A DNA stretch of 64,000 bases from Holothuria scabra (Eukaryota; Echinodermata; Holothuroidea; Aspidochirotida; Holothuriidae): positions 11,738,206 through 11,802,205 of the forward strand of contig CM074190.1 of the NCBI GenBank assembly GCA_037179385.1, read 5' to 3'. The notes under the pieces are model-generated. The model was not told the origin of the DNA, did no database searches, and saw only the letters and a program-made list of their open reading frames with translations. Below are positions 13,401 to 22,800 of this stretch, in pieces; the first letter of the stretch is position 1, and each line of letters opens with the position of its first letter. Both the position numbers and the translations under genes were made by a program.

Positions 13401-14767
13401 TGGTGCATGATGGCAAATTTGAAACAGTACATTTATGTATCAACGAAACCTCAATACAGTTTTGCATTTTGGTTGAACTGCTTTTCCTCGATTGCTAAAA
13501 CTATGCAAACTTACTTATAGGTTAACCTGTATTATGCTGTATTAATATACAGATAAGAATACAATACTTGCAAGAGAATTTAGAGATATTAAGATGTAGC
13601 CACCCTTCAAAATAATTTTGCAGCTTTTACATATTCTCTTCAGATGGCACTTCATTCTACTTTTTCAGCTGATGCACTGGATGAGAACAAACATCTGAAG
13701 GTGAATAAATATATGCAGGTCGACGGTCATAGTAATGTTTTTGCCATTGGAGACTGCAACAATGCTGATAAAGTTAAAATGGCATACAAAGCTGGACTTC
13801 ACATGCAGGTTGTGGCCAAAAATATCATTGCTTTATTCACCAATGGAAAAATGACCCCTTACAAAGAAAGTGAGTACAAACAAGCAAAAAATTTGAAAAT
13901 ATTTTCAAAACCTTACATCAAACTAAGGAAAGGGTGAAAAACTTGCCTGCATGCTTCATCAAATCTATTGGAAATTACAAGGTTTCTGACATGCAGGTAG
14001 TGAATGTATTTTCCTAGCTTTTTGTGACCTCAGTATTTAAGGAAGTTTTGAGTTTTTCACTCACCATTTTAGGTGGGAAGCCAATAAAGGACCTTTGCGG
14101 ATAAATGCTTGTCCCCTCCCCCTCCCTAAAAGAGTTCCCTTGAGCAACAAAAAAGTTGCTTTAGCAACCTGAAAATACAGTTTGTCAGTTCCACTTCAAA
14201 GTGTTTAACAGAAAAGGAGAGAGAGATGCTGTAGCAAGTTATGCAATTAATGTTACTTATATATTTACTTTCAAGTTCAGACCAAAGTCTCAGGTGTTCA
14301 GTCTCCTCCCTGAGCTTATCCTAATGTCTGTTCCTCATCTTTCATCTCTCTCTTCCACTGCTCAAATTGATATACACAAATCCGGACAGCAAGTGATGGT
14401 CTGATTTCTGATTTTCCATAGCTGGGGTCCATCACCTTTAAATCTTTCGATTTCCTTGCTTACCCCTATCATGGATGGTTGTACACTAATTTGTATCTTA
14501 AATTCTCCAATTTCACTAAATATGAGGGCTTGAAATTCATGTAAACAATAAATAAAGACGGTTTTAGGCTGATGGACCCCACTAATGGTGGCCTACAGTC
14601 ACTAAAAACAAGCGCTAATTGGATTCGTCTATAGAAGAAGAACTACTTGCTTTCTTTTAAGCTTAGCAGCAAAGGTAGGTGTAAAGTACACTTAATTTTT
14701 GGTTTCGATGATAAGAGAAACCAATGCATTCATGATGGCGTGTGTGAGTATGTATGTGTGTATGTGC

Positions 14768-14798
<31 letters not shown>

Positions 14799-17700
14799 TG
14801 TGACACTTTGCTTGTTAACACGATATCTCAAGATAGGAATGTCTTTTTTCAAACTTGGTACATAGATGCGCCATATTGAGAGGAAGAACCCTATCGTTTT
14901 TGGTGGAGGTCAAAGGTCATGTGGGGTCACCAGGGGTCAAAGTCTAAAAACCTCGTTAACACGATATCTCAAGATAGGAATGTCCGACAGTTTTCAAACT
15001 TGGGACATAGATGCGCCATATTGAGAGGAAGAACCCTTTTGTTTTTGGTGGAGGTCAAAGGTCATGTGGGGTCACCAGGGGTCAAAGTCTAAAAACCTCG
15101 TTAACACGACATCTCAAGATAGGAATGTCCGACGGTTTTCAAACTTGGTACATAGATGCGCCATATTGAGAGGAAGAAACCTATTGTTTGTGGTGGAGGT
15201 CAAAGGTCATGTGGGGTCACCAGGGGTCAAAGTCTGAAAACCTTGTTAACACGATATCTCAAGATAGGAATGTCCGACGGTTTTCAAACTTGGTACATAG
15301 ATGCGCCATATTGAGAGGAAGAACCCTATTGTTTTTGGTGGAGGTCAAAGGTCATGTGGGGTCACCAGGGGTCAAAGTCTAAAAACCTCGTTAACACAAT
15401 ATCTCAAGATAGGAATGTCTGACAGTTTTCAAACTTGGTACATAGATGCGCCATATTGAGAGGAAGAACCCTTTTGTTTTTGGTGGAGGTCAAAGGTCAT
15501 GTGGGGTCACCAGGGGTCAAAGTCTAAAAACCTTGTTAACACAATATCTCAAGATAGGAATGTCTGACGGTTTTCAAACTTGGTACATAGATGCGCCATA
15601 TTGAGAGGAAGAACCCTATTGTTTTTGGTGGAGGTCAAAGGTCATGTGGGGTCACCAGGGGTCAAAGTCTAAAAACCTCGTTAACACAATATCTCAAGAT
15701 AGGAATGTCTGACAGTTTTCAAACTTGGTACATAGATGCGCCATATTGAGAGGAAGAACCCTTTTGTTTTTGGTGGAGGTCAAAGGTCATGTGGGGTCAC
15801 CAGGGGTCAAAGTCTAAAAACCTTGTTAACATGATATCTCGAGGTAGGAAACTTGGATAGATTTCATATTTGGTATGTGGATGTGTTATAGTCAGGAGAT
15901 GGTCCCTATTGTTTTTGGCAGAGGTCAAAGGTCATCTTGGGTCACGGGGGTCAAAGTCTGAAAATCTCATTCACACAATATCTCAAGGAAGGAAGCTTAG
16001 ATATATTTCATATTTGGTATGTGGATGCGTTATGGTCAGGTGATAGTCCCTCTTGTTTTTGGTGGAGGTCAAAGGTCATCTGGGGTCACCAGTTGTCAAA
16101 GTCTAAAAACCTTGTAAACATGATATCTCAAGGTAGGAAACTTGGATAGATTTCATATTTGGTATGTAGATGCGTTATGGTCAGAAGATGGTACCTTTTG
16201 TTTTTGTTGGAGGTCAAACTTCATCTGGGGTCACCAGGGGTCAAAGTCTGAAAACCTTGTTAACGTGATATCTCAAGGTAGGAAACTTTGAATAGAATTC
16301 ATATTTGGTATGTGGATGCATTTTAGTCAATAGATGGTTATATGTAATTTTGGCGGAGATAGAGGGTCTCCTGGGGTCACCAGGGGTCAAAGTCAAAAAA
16401 TATTCTTAACATGATATCTCAAGGTAGGAAGCTTGGATATATTTCATATTTGGTATGTGGATGCGTTATGGTCAGGTGATAGTCCCTCTTGTTTTTGGTG
16501 GAGGTCAAAGGTCATCTGGGGTCACCAGTTGTCAAAGTCTAAAAACCTTGTAAACATGATATCTCAAGGTAGGAAACTTGGATAGATTTCATATTTGGTA
16601 TGTAGATGCGTTATGGTCAGAAGATGGTACCTTTTGTTTTTGTTGGAGGTCAAACTTCATCTGGGGTCACCAGGGGTCAAAGTCTGAAAACCTTGTTAAC
16701 GTGATATCTCAAGGTAGGAAACTTTGAATAGAATTCATATTTGGTATGTGGATGCATTTTAGTCAATAGATGGTTATATGTAATTTTGGCGGAGATAGAG
16801 GGTCTCCTGGGGTCACCAGGGGTCAAAGTCAAAAAATATTCTTAACATGATATCTCAAGGTAGGAAGCTTGGATAGATTCCATATTTGGTATGTAGATGC
16901 GTTATGGTCAGGAGATGGTCTGCAATATTTTTAGGGGAGGTCAAAGGTCACCTGGGTTCACTAGGGGTGAAAGTCCAAAAATTCACCAAAATCGGTTTTC
17001 CAGCCGACGAAGTCGGTTGCGCGCCAGACTGAAGCACCTTCGGGTGGACCAGTTAACTAGCCAACTTTGCTTGCTTGTAGAGTTTTCATTTCTAGTTAAG
17101 ACCATGATTAGGGCACAAGTATATTTGAATAAATCTCCCCACTTGTAGCTAATCGAAATATTTTATCATGCTGCACCTCTGTAAATTTCATTATTTTTCA
17201 TTGTTAGTAGCAGTATTTGGAAAAAAATTTAACCTGTAAAATACGATCGTTAGCTCCAGATAATTCCTGCCATTTTTTTGTTTGCCCAATATCATATAAA
17301 ATGGAACATTCCATGTTGATATTTATGAATAAGCATGCGCAGTTCGTTGAACCGCCTGGGTTGTATAATTGCGATAATGAACTGTACTGTAGAAGTCCAC
17401 CCTACGATGCATGTAAAAATACGCAACTATCTAATTTTTAGCGGTTCTGGACAGAAAAAAAAAATGGGACTCGATTAACGTATGTTATGGTTCCTTTCTG
17501 ATATAAATATCCCCGTATTTTTGGCTCTTCTTGTCCAAACCTTACGTCTTGTGTAAAAATAATCAGCAACTGAAATGCACTGTAGTCGGATCCCCGAAAA
17601 ATTCACGCATGCAGAGATTCGTGATGCCATTTCTCCGTGAATTTAGCATGGGGCTTGGCCGGCTGCACAGGCCAGCTATGTAAGCCTCGGAAGTGCGATC

Positions 17701-19818
17701 TTCATAATGCAAACTCAGTGGGGAAATTCGTTCGGAGGTCTGGTATTTTCACACACTAAATCCCATACGCGATGGCGCGAGTTGTGATTGGCTGGCTCAG
17801 AATCAACGAATTTGATCCAATCACGATGCAGATGCAATTCAAATTTTGCAATAGATTGTATGCATATGATGTCACCGAGCAAAACATGGTCCCTTGTTTA
17901 GTGGTAAAAACGGATACGCACGCAAGTCTACTGCATGCATGGGACCACATGCATTATTGTTTTTGTTCGTAGTGACGTCATATGATAACATTCCGTAAGT
18001 CCTACTGTAAACAACTTCACGGTAGGAATGCTGGGAATTCCTTAATTTATGCAGGGTAATAGAGCTTGGTTGTAATGTTTGCAGCAGCTGGTGGGCCGTT
18101 TAAAGTGCAGTTGTACAGGTCGCTACTACGACAAACATGTGAGCGCTGTACATGTATTGAACACTGCATCGCAAGCAAGCTGATCAAAGCAGCGGTGTTG
18201 GAGTGTTTCATGAAGTAACTGGCGATATTACATAGGGCTAGGCGGGAAAATACAACAGTTGGTGTAATGTTAAAAAGTGCACGTGGTCTGAAGAAAGCTT
18301 CAGTAAATGCGGGATGGGCTTTTACTGAGAAAAGATGATATAAATCCAGCACAAAATAACAATATTTTTGCCACATTCTTTCATCGGCGAACATGACTTA
18401 CGACGCAATTTTTAGACTTGTACTTTCCTGTACAAAAGTGATGGCGCTCTTTGGAAATGTTGACTTTTTGTTGTTGTGTGAACATTACCTCATTTTCAGT
18501 TAAACGGTTAACCGCCGGTTAATAAAATCGGTTAAACGGATAGTGAATTAACAGAAAAAACACAGCGTTTTAGTCAGTAGATGGTCCTATTTAATTTTGG
18601 CGGAGATCGAAGGCCTCCTGGGGTCAACAGGGGTCAAAGTCTAAAAATCTTCTTAACATGATATCTCAAGATAGGAAGCTTGGATAGATTTCATATGTGG
18701 TATGTAGATGCGTTATGGTCAGGAGGTGGTCTGTAATATTTTAGGGGAGGTGAAAGGTCACCTGGGGTCACCAGGGGTCAAAGTCTGAAACCCTTGTTAA
18801 CGCGATATCTCAAGGTAGAAAACTTTGAATAGAATTCATATTTGGTATGTGGATGCATTTTAAACAATAGATGGTCCTATTTAATTTTGGCGAAGGTCTC
18901 CTGGGGTCACCAGGGGTCAAAGTCTAAAAATCTTGTTAACATGAAATCTCAAGATGGGAAGCTTGGATAGATTTCATATTTAATATGTAGATATGTCATG
19001 GACAGGAGATGCTCCTGTTTTTTGCGGCAGAGGTCAAAGGTCATCTCAGGGTCAAAGTTTGAAATTTTTTTAATGCGATATCTCAAGGTAGGAAACTTGA
19101 ATAGAATTCATATTTGGTATGTGGATAGGTTATGGTCCGGAAATGCTCCATGTTGTTTTTGGTGGAGGTCAAAGGCAGATATGCCAAGTATCCCTATTTA
19201 GGCGGTATAAATGCAATTTTCTACCCTCGATTTAGCCCCATTGTGTTTGGCAGAAAAGAAAGGTCATCTGGGGTCTCCAGGGGTCAAAGTCTAGGAACCT
19301 TTTTAAATGCGATCTTTCGAGATAGTTGTTTGTCCATCTGTCTGTCTGTCTGTTGTTTGCCTGTCTAGCTATGTATGGCTTTTATTGAGGTCAAAAGGTC
19401 ATCAGGAATGACAATTATTCTTTGAACATGCTAGTATAACATTTGAATGAGAAGAAAATGGTGCATGATGGCATTCTTTGAAACGGAACATTTATGTATC
19501 ATCGAAACCTCGATGCATTTTTGCATTCTGGTTGTAATTCTTCTTAAGTAGATTTCTCCTTAATTTTCATTTATCTCCTTCCTTTCAGAGACTGTGATCA
19601 TCCTTACTCTGGGGAGATATGGAGGCATCACCCAGTACGGTTCTTTCATCTTAGGGCCTCTCATTTCCAGGTTTAAAAGCAGAGATGTCTTCATTGGCAA
19701 AACTCGAAGTTTGATTTTAAAAAAGACTGATGGTTCAAATTATTTTTTATGGATAGGCCTCTTCATAGCTATTGCTGTATTAGTGCTGACAATAGTTCTA
19801 ATAGTCTTGCTAATCTAG
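4172..19818 (+). CDS. AIFM2: AIFM2/FSP1-like NAD(P)H:quinone oxidoreductase, 5'-partial gene model
   Basis: Five exons (4172-4410, 6208-6409, 11201-11350, 13669-13869, 19589-19818) join without phase conflict into about 339 residues plus stop. The N-terminal 75-80 residues, with the first FAD Rossmann motif, are not in view. Order of landmarks: VVIIATGS, the NAD(P) Rossmann motif ITIIGAGAVGIEMSAEI, DERVSNFDDL, KTDKGTEIETDLTIISTG, the FAD-contacting VFAIGDC, then a C-terminal domain. Vertebrate AIFM2 (FSP1) reduces ubiquinone and vitamin K at membranes to trap lipid radicals. The likely catalytic fold is intact. Unlike the vertebrate protein, which ends soon after the oxidoreductase domain and uses N-myristoylation, this one ends in a hydrophobic helix. 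Other AIF-like flavoproteins are a less likely identity because the exon C and D motifs match AIFM2 specifically. Confidence 0.9.
5595..5826. repeat. Dispersed repeat, copy 1 (pairs with 14395-14640)
   Basis: Shares long blocks with 14395-14640, including CATGGATGGTTGTACACT, ACAATAAATGAAGAC/ACAATAAATAAAGAC and GGCCTACAGTCACTAAA-like runs, both ending in TTCGTCTATAG. An internal inverted motif (GGGGTCYATYA and GGACCCCA) suggests a fold-back element, but I could not define termini or target duplications. Confidence 0.6.
6208..6409 (+). CDS. AIFM2: AIFM2 exon B (NAD(P)-binding Rossmann)
   Basis: Acceptor TTATTATCAAAG|GTA and donor GTGCTTG|GTGAGT. Phase 0 in, phase 1 out. It encodes the second dinucleotide-binding fold: strand ITIIGAG with GxGxxG (GAGAVG), helix EMSAEIATEYP, then KVTVVSSGKDII. 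This matches the NAD(P)H site of AIFM2. The open frame continues about 140 nt upstream of the acceptor, but that stretch does not resemble the family and is intronic. Confidence 0.92.
7483..7865 (+). mobile_element. Full-length hAT-like MITE (family M1)
   Basis: 383 bp with inverted ends CACCGACTTCCTATACACAT and ACATGTTTAGGAAGTCAGTG-type sequence (approximate), flanked by perfect 8-bp duplications GACCCACT at 7475-7482 and 7866-7873. Internally it carries CACCAAGATGGCCGCCATG. Other copies: 9625-10010 (inverted orientation), 54204-54588, and the partial copy at 3451-3780. Confidence 0.9.
8029..8216. mobile_element. Short MITE (family M2), copy 1
   Basis: 188 bp with inverted ends of about 27 bp: ACAATCTTGGACAAAACT at the left, and AGTTTTGTCCAAGATTGT at the right with GTGTCCCAAGG just inside. 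Near-identical to 9341-9537. The target duplication is short or absent, so the superfamily is not assigned. Confidence 0.8.
9341..9537. mobile_element. Short MITE (family M2), copy 2
   Basis: 197 bp, same termini and interior as 8029-8216. It differs by a few substitutions and an extra CCCTCT stretch in the C-rich part. It sits about 1.1 kb from copy 1 in the same orientation. Confidence 0.8.
9625..10010 (-). mobile_element. hAT-like MITE (family M1), inverted copy
   Basis: 386 bp, ends CACGGACTTCCTATAC and TATAAGTCCGTG, flanked by perfect 8-bp duplications TGCATCAC at 9617-9624 and 10011-10018. The interior is the reverse complement of the 7483-7865 family. The AAGATGGC motif is present near both ends in opposite orientation, so this copy is a long imperfect fold-back. 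Confidence 0.88.
10019..11200. other. AIFM2 intron, no further feature
   Basis: Unique-looking AT-rich intron sequence up to the acceptor TTCTTCCATAG at 11200. I see no exon, RNA gene or repeat that I can name. Confidence 0.4.
11201..11350 (+). CDS. AIFM2: AIFM2 exon C
   Basis: Acceptor TTCCATAG|ATG and donor AATTTTG|GTAAAT, phase 1 in and phase 1 out. In the joined frame it reads DERVSNFDDL, a short variable loop, KTDKGTEIETDLTIIST and GLHVNSEPYQTNF. This corresponds to the AIFM2 segment with the conserved TDKG(T)E turn and the strand that closes the NAD(P) domain and returns to the FAD domain. The exon begins with ATG by chance; it is not a translation start. Confidence 0.92.
11351..12860. 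other. AIFM2 intron, no recognised feature
   Basis: AT-rich intron sequence before the array remnant. No exon or repeat was recognised. Short open frames (for example 11857-12060) have no family resemblance. Confidence 0.4.
12960..13490 (+). repeat. Diverged DR1-repeat element remnant with its distal tail
   Basis: About two and a half diverged units of the 145-bp repeat, with perfect AGGTCAAAGGTCA at 13082-13094 and 13226-13238. A (TCTA) run at about 13295-13312 follows, then a non-repetitive tail at about 13318-13490. The tail (GAGGTCAAAAGG, GAACATGCTAGTAT, ATGGTGCATGATGGCA, TTTATGTATCA.CGAAACCTC) recurs at 19386-19535 after the main array, so it belongs to the mobile repeat and not to AIFM2. 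Confidence 0.75.
13669..13869 (+). CDS. AIFM2: AIFM2 exon D (FAD-binding GD motif)
   Basis: Acceptor CTACTTTTTCAG|CTG, donor ACAAAGAAA|GTGAGT; phase 1 in, phase 1 out. It encodes ADALDENKHLKVNKYMQV, then GHSNVFAIGDC and DKVKMAYKAGLHMQVVAKNI. The S-N-V-(F/Y)-A-I-G-D motif contacts FAD in this reductase family. I chose the acceptor at 13668 because an alternative AG at 13643 (TTCTCTTCAG|ATG) would put the exon out of frame with exon C and reach a TGA within ten codons. Confidence 0.9.
14395..14640. repeat. Dispersed repeat, copy 2 (pairs with 5595-5826)
   Basis: Shares CATGGATGGTTGTACACTAA, ACAATAAATAAAGAC and GGCCTACAGTCACTAAAAAC with the copy at 5595-5826 and ends TTCGTCTATAG. It contains inverted GGGGTCCATCA/TGATGGACCCC. 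It lies about 100 bp upstream of the TG run of the array. Confidence 0.6.
14738..14803 (+). repeat. (TG)n microsatellite heading the array
   Basis: Interrupted TG/TATG run directly followed by TGACACTTTGCTTGTTAACA and the first 145-bp unit. The same head occurs at 233-270, and a diverged one at 44840-44875. Confidence 0.85.
14804..16990 (+). repeat. 145-bp tandem array carrying DR1 nuclear-receptor motifs
   Basis: Seven regular units have junctions (CCTCG/CCTTG ends) at 14955, 15100, 15245, 15390, 15535, 15680 and 15825, exactly 145 bp apart; diverged units continue to about 16990. A unit reads: TTAACACGATATCTCAAG, ..TTTTCAAACTTGGTACATAG, ..GCCATATTGAGAGG, GGTGGAGGTCAAAGGTCATG, GGGGTCACCAGGGGTCAAAG. 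Perfect AGGTCAAAGGTCA starts at 14907, 15052, 15197, 15342, 15487, 15632, 15777, 15922, 16066, 16502 and 16938. Two subtypes (GACAG..CTTTTG and GACGG..CTATTG) partly alternate. A 436-bp block (three units) at about 16021-16456 is repeated essentially perfectly at 16457-16870. All of it lies in AIFM2 intron sequence. Confidence 0.92.
16991..18555. other. Non-repetitive block interrupting the tandem array
   Basis: About 1.56 kb of sequence unlike the array, after which array units resume. The left edge has two small hairpins: CCGAC-GAA-GTCGG (17004-17016) and GAAG-CAC-CTTC (17031-17041). The right edge has TTAAACGGTTAACC and CGGTTAATAAAATCGGTTAA. No transposase was recognised. A 115-codon open frame on the minus strand (18047-18394) has no known motif. 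It may be a non-autonomous element or the original element interior. Confidence 0.5.
18556..19535 (+). repeat. Array continuation and distal tail
   Basis: Diverged units of the 145-bp repeat, with one perfect DR1 at 19031-19043 and degenerate ones near 18748 and 19164. A (TGTC) run near 19337-19352 and the tail to about 19535 follow; the tail matches 13318-13490. It ends about 50 bp before the last AIFM2 exon. Confidence 0.8.
19589..19818 (+). CDS. AIFM2: AIFM2 terminal exon with C-terminal transmembrane anchor
   Basis: Acceptor TCCTTCCTTTCAG|AG, phase 1, stop TAG at 19816-19818. It encodes TVIILTLGRYGGITQYGSF, ILGPLISRFKSRDVFI, matching the C-terminal AIFM2 segment (LGR.GG..Q, KSRD(L/V)F). 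Where the vertebrate protein ends shortly after, this one continues through a basic stretch (KTRSLILKKTDG) into a 24-residue hydrophobic run, FLWIGLFIAIAVLVLTIV plus LIVLLI, directly before the stop. That is the layout of a tail-anchored membrane protein: cytosolic enzyme, one helix, no lumenal domain. The exon has good splice phase and family identity up to the helix, so the extension is not a read-through into intron. Confidence 0.9.
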
Positions 19819-22800
19819 TCTATGTAGTAATTCTAGAATCAAACCTACTCTAATGAAACACAGATTTTAGCCATTAGGTAAAGAGAGCACATTTTTAACT
19901 CTTTTTGTCTCCGTATACGTGTTACTTTTATCTCTCTTGTATCCTTTGCAAACACCCTGATTCCAGAAATTTCTCTCTTCTCAGATTCATCACACTTGTT
20001 GAACTGTAAGAGTTTATCCATAACACATTTGCTATGTTGATGGTTAGGGCAACCTGAGACAACTTAATATGATTAGATATGTAATAGGCAAACAGAGAGC
20101 CAGCTCAAGTGCATGATTTAGTTGTGAGAGGAAGTGGACTGTTAAGCAAACTAACAAAGTGGAAAACCGTGTCCTGGCAGGCAAACAACAGGTGTTTGGA
20201 AGCTACCTATCTCTAATTGGTAAAATCTAGACATGTAAGGCTTACATTCCCATTAATACCATATTTTCCCTTCTTCCTTTTTACCTCATCCAGGGCCTTT
20301 TCCCCTTTTTTGTATGATCTAACAATGTTCCTCAATTTTGTCCTACCTCTTCTGCAGGTTGAGCAATTGTGACAAATTTCATTACTGGGTGAATATACAC
20401 TACAGTCAGCATGGTTGCGAGTACCTCTAAGCACCTTAGCTTGCAAAATTTCTTCCCTTTTTAAAGTGATTGTGTCTCCTTGTTTTTTTTTATTAAAACA
20501 AGAGCAACAAATGAGAAAAATAAAAGTCAGTGTAATTTCATGAGGAGTGATACCAGGTCTGCTCATAAATTTGATAGGTTGAGTTTTCAATCATTTCTGA
20601 CAATCTTTGGTAATGTCCTTTCTTTCAGATGTTTTTCTAATTTGTTTTCTCTGATTTTTTCTTTGTTGCTCTGTTTAAGTCCATCCATCTTTCTCATTTC
20701 TATTAGTGGTTTTAGTGTCATTCACATCTTCAACCATTGAATGGTCTAATGCAAACCAGCAATGTAGTGCAATATGCACACTATATCCGTTTGGATAAAA
20801 CATTTGCTGTTTGTTGTAAATGCACTCTGTAATGTTTCTCAAATTCTTAACTGTCAATATCTATGCCTTCAAGAAAAATGTTTTTGGACATTTTTAAAAA
20901 ATTTCCACAACCTGAGAAAATGAAGTAGATCAAAGCAGTCTCATAAATTCCTTCCCCTGTAGTAACTTCATTATTTTGAAGCCAACCCATTTTCTTCTAT
21001 GATTTACATTTAAGTATTGTTAACTGTCACTTTGTTATATAGGATCATGTAATATGAAATTTTAGTGAAAGTATGTCTTTTAAAAAAATTGATTCCATTG
21101 TCTTGCTCATATCAGTGCAACTATGAAAGGAAGAATCATACACAGTTGTGAACCTTTGATATTGATTTTATTTAATTTATATAATGTAATAGGTTTTACC
21201 TTAATCTCTGTAATAAGTAAGTGATGTCCTTAAAATGTGTATTTCTGCAAAATTGTGAATTGTAGTTAACACATTCTGTCAAAACATTTAATTATGTAAA
21301 GATTGTTGTGTTAATGATTTTATGGAACAATACTCGTTGCACAACTGCCTTTTTGTGCAATTCTTAAATTACCTACTTAGCGTGTTTATGTGTTCTAAAT
21401 TCATACATTAATTAATTTACTTATATATTTTTATAAATTGGGATTTGCATGAAATATGTTATAAATAATATGACTCGCGAGAGAGCTGGACCATTTGACT
21501 GATTATCATTTTGCACGTTGTTTTATATACAGTATTTTATCTTAAAATGTTTATACAATTACCTTATTAATCACCAACTCTGTCATTAACGTATCTGGTA
21601 ACACTAATGAAGTAGAAATATTGAAATAATGTGCGAATAATATATCTCCAAATGAAAAGGTCAAAATATATTCTTATACATATTATTGTTTTTGATTTTG
21701 CCTTTTGCATTGGCAGAGTTGACTGTTGACCTTACAAATCATTATGTATATATATATCTATCTTTATATTGATAATAGAAGCATACCACCTTTTCATGTT
21801 GTTATTAAATTATCCTGTAAGAATTCCATGATTTGGAATATAGTTTATGTTAATTTTCAAATGTTACTTGCTAATTTATTAACTGTTTTTTGCTCAAAAT
21901 TATGTTGGCAGCCTACCTTTTGCGTAACCTTTTATACATAATTTTACATACTCTTTTATTTGAAATGTTATACACAAATTACATTTTCCAAGTTGTTTCT
22001 AAAAACATGATGATTTCTGAATGCTTATGTTCATGTAAGAGTGACATCATGTTTGCATTAATATATGTAGACCTGCCAAATCTGATAAGATTACCTTACG
22101 GAAGAGACTCAATATTTTGTACCTCAAACCTAGCATTTTCATGAATAGCAGAGAAATTTGAGCTTGGGTCTTTTATTCCATGTGCTTTATGTCACCACAT
22201 TTGTGGCAAAATCGTTAGTCATCAAAATTGTTGTCTTGAAATTCTGGCAAAAGTGCTTTATTTGATTTTTGTTTCTGTAACTCCTGTCTTGGAAAGTTTT
22301 GCTTCATTTTATTGTTTTTGTCAAATATTTTGAGTACTTTCATTTCTACTTTTCTATACTCTCACAACTTAATGAGTATGGGCAGTGTACTTCTTCTTCT
22401 TCTTTGAGTACAATGTCATGGGTAAGTATATGAGAACCATACTTTTTGTACTGTGAGTACAACATCATAAGAATGAGCATCATACTTCTTGTTTTGTATG
22501 AAGAGCATAAGTATGAGTATAGATCCATTCTTAAAATTAATTGTATACCTAAATGTGACAATGTGTGAGTATAACTGTTGTACTCACCGCAAGTCTGCAG
22601 TCTTTGGCAGATTATGAAACTAAGTTTTATCAATGAGGTTGGTATAAGTCAAAAAGTTGTGCATGAAACTCAAAATTCCAAACGTGCCATATAATTGACC
22701 ATAACGTCTGGTATTTTATTACTAATACATATTTTTTATGGTAATTACAGCTTAGTTTTGTATTCTTTCTGATCTTTCATATGTTCAAACTATAAAAAGA

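Noticed and set aside
13644..13668. AIFM2 exon D starting at the upstream AG (13643) or at ATG 13644
   Set aside because: The phase does not fit exon C; the resulting frame stops within ten codons, while the downstream AG gives the conserved sequence in frame.
14804..16990. CRISPR-like direct repeats
   Set aside because: The repeats are contiguous 145-bp units without unique spacers, in an intron of an animal gene.
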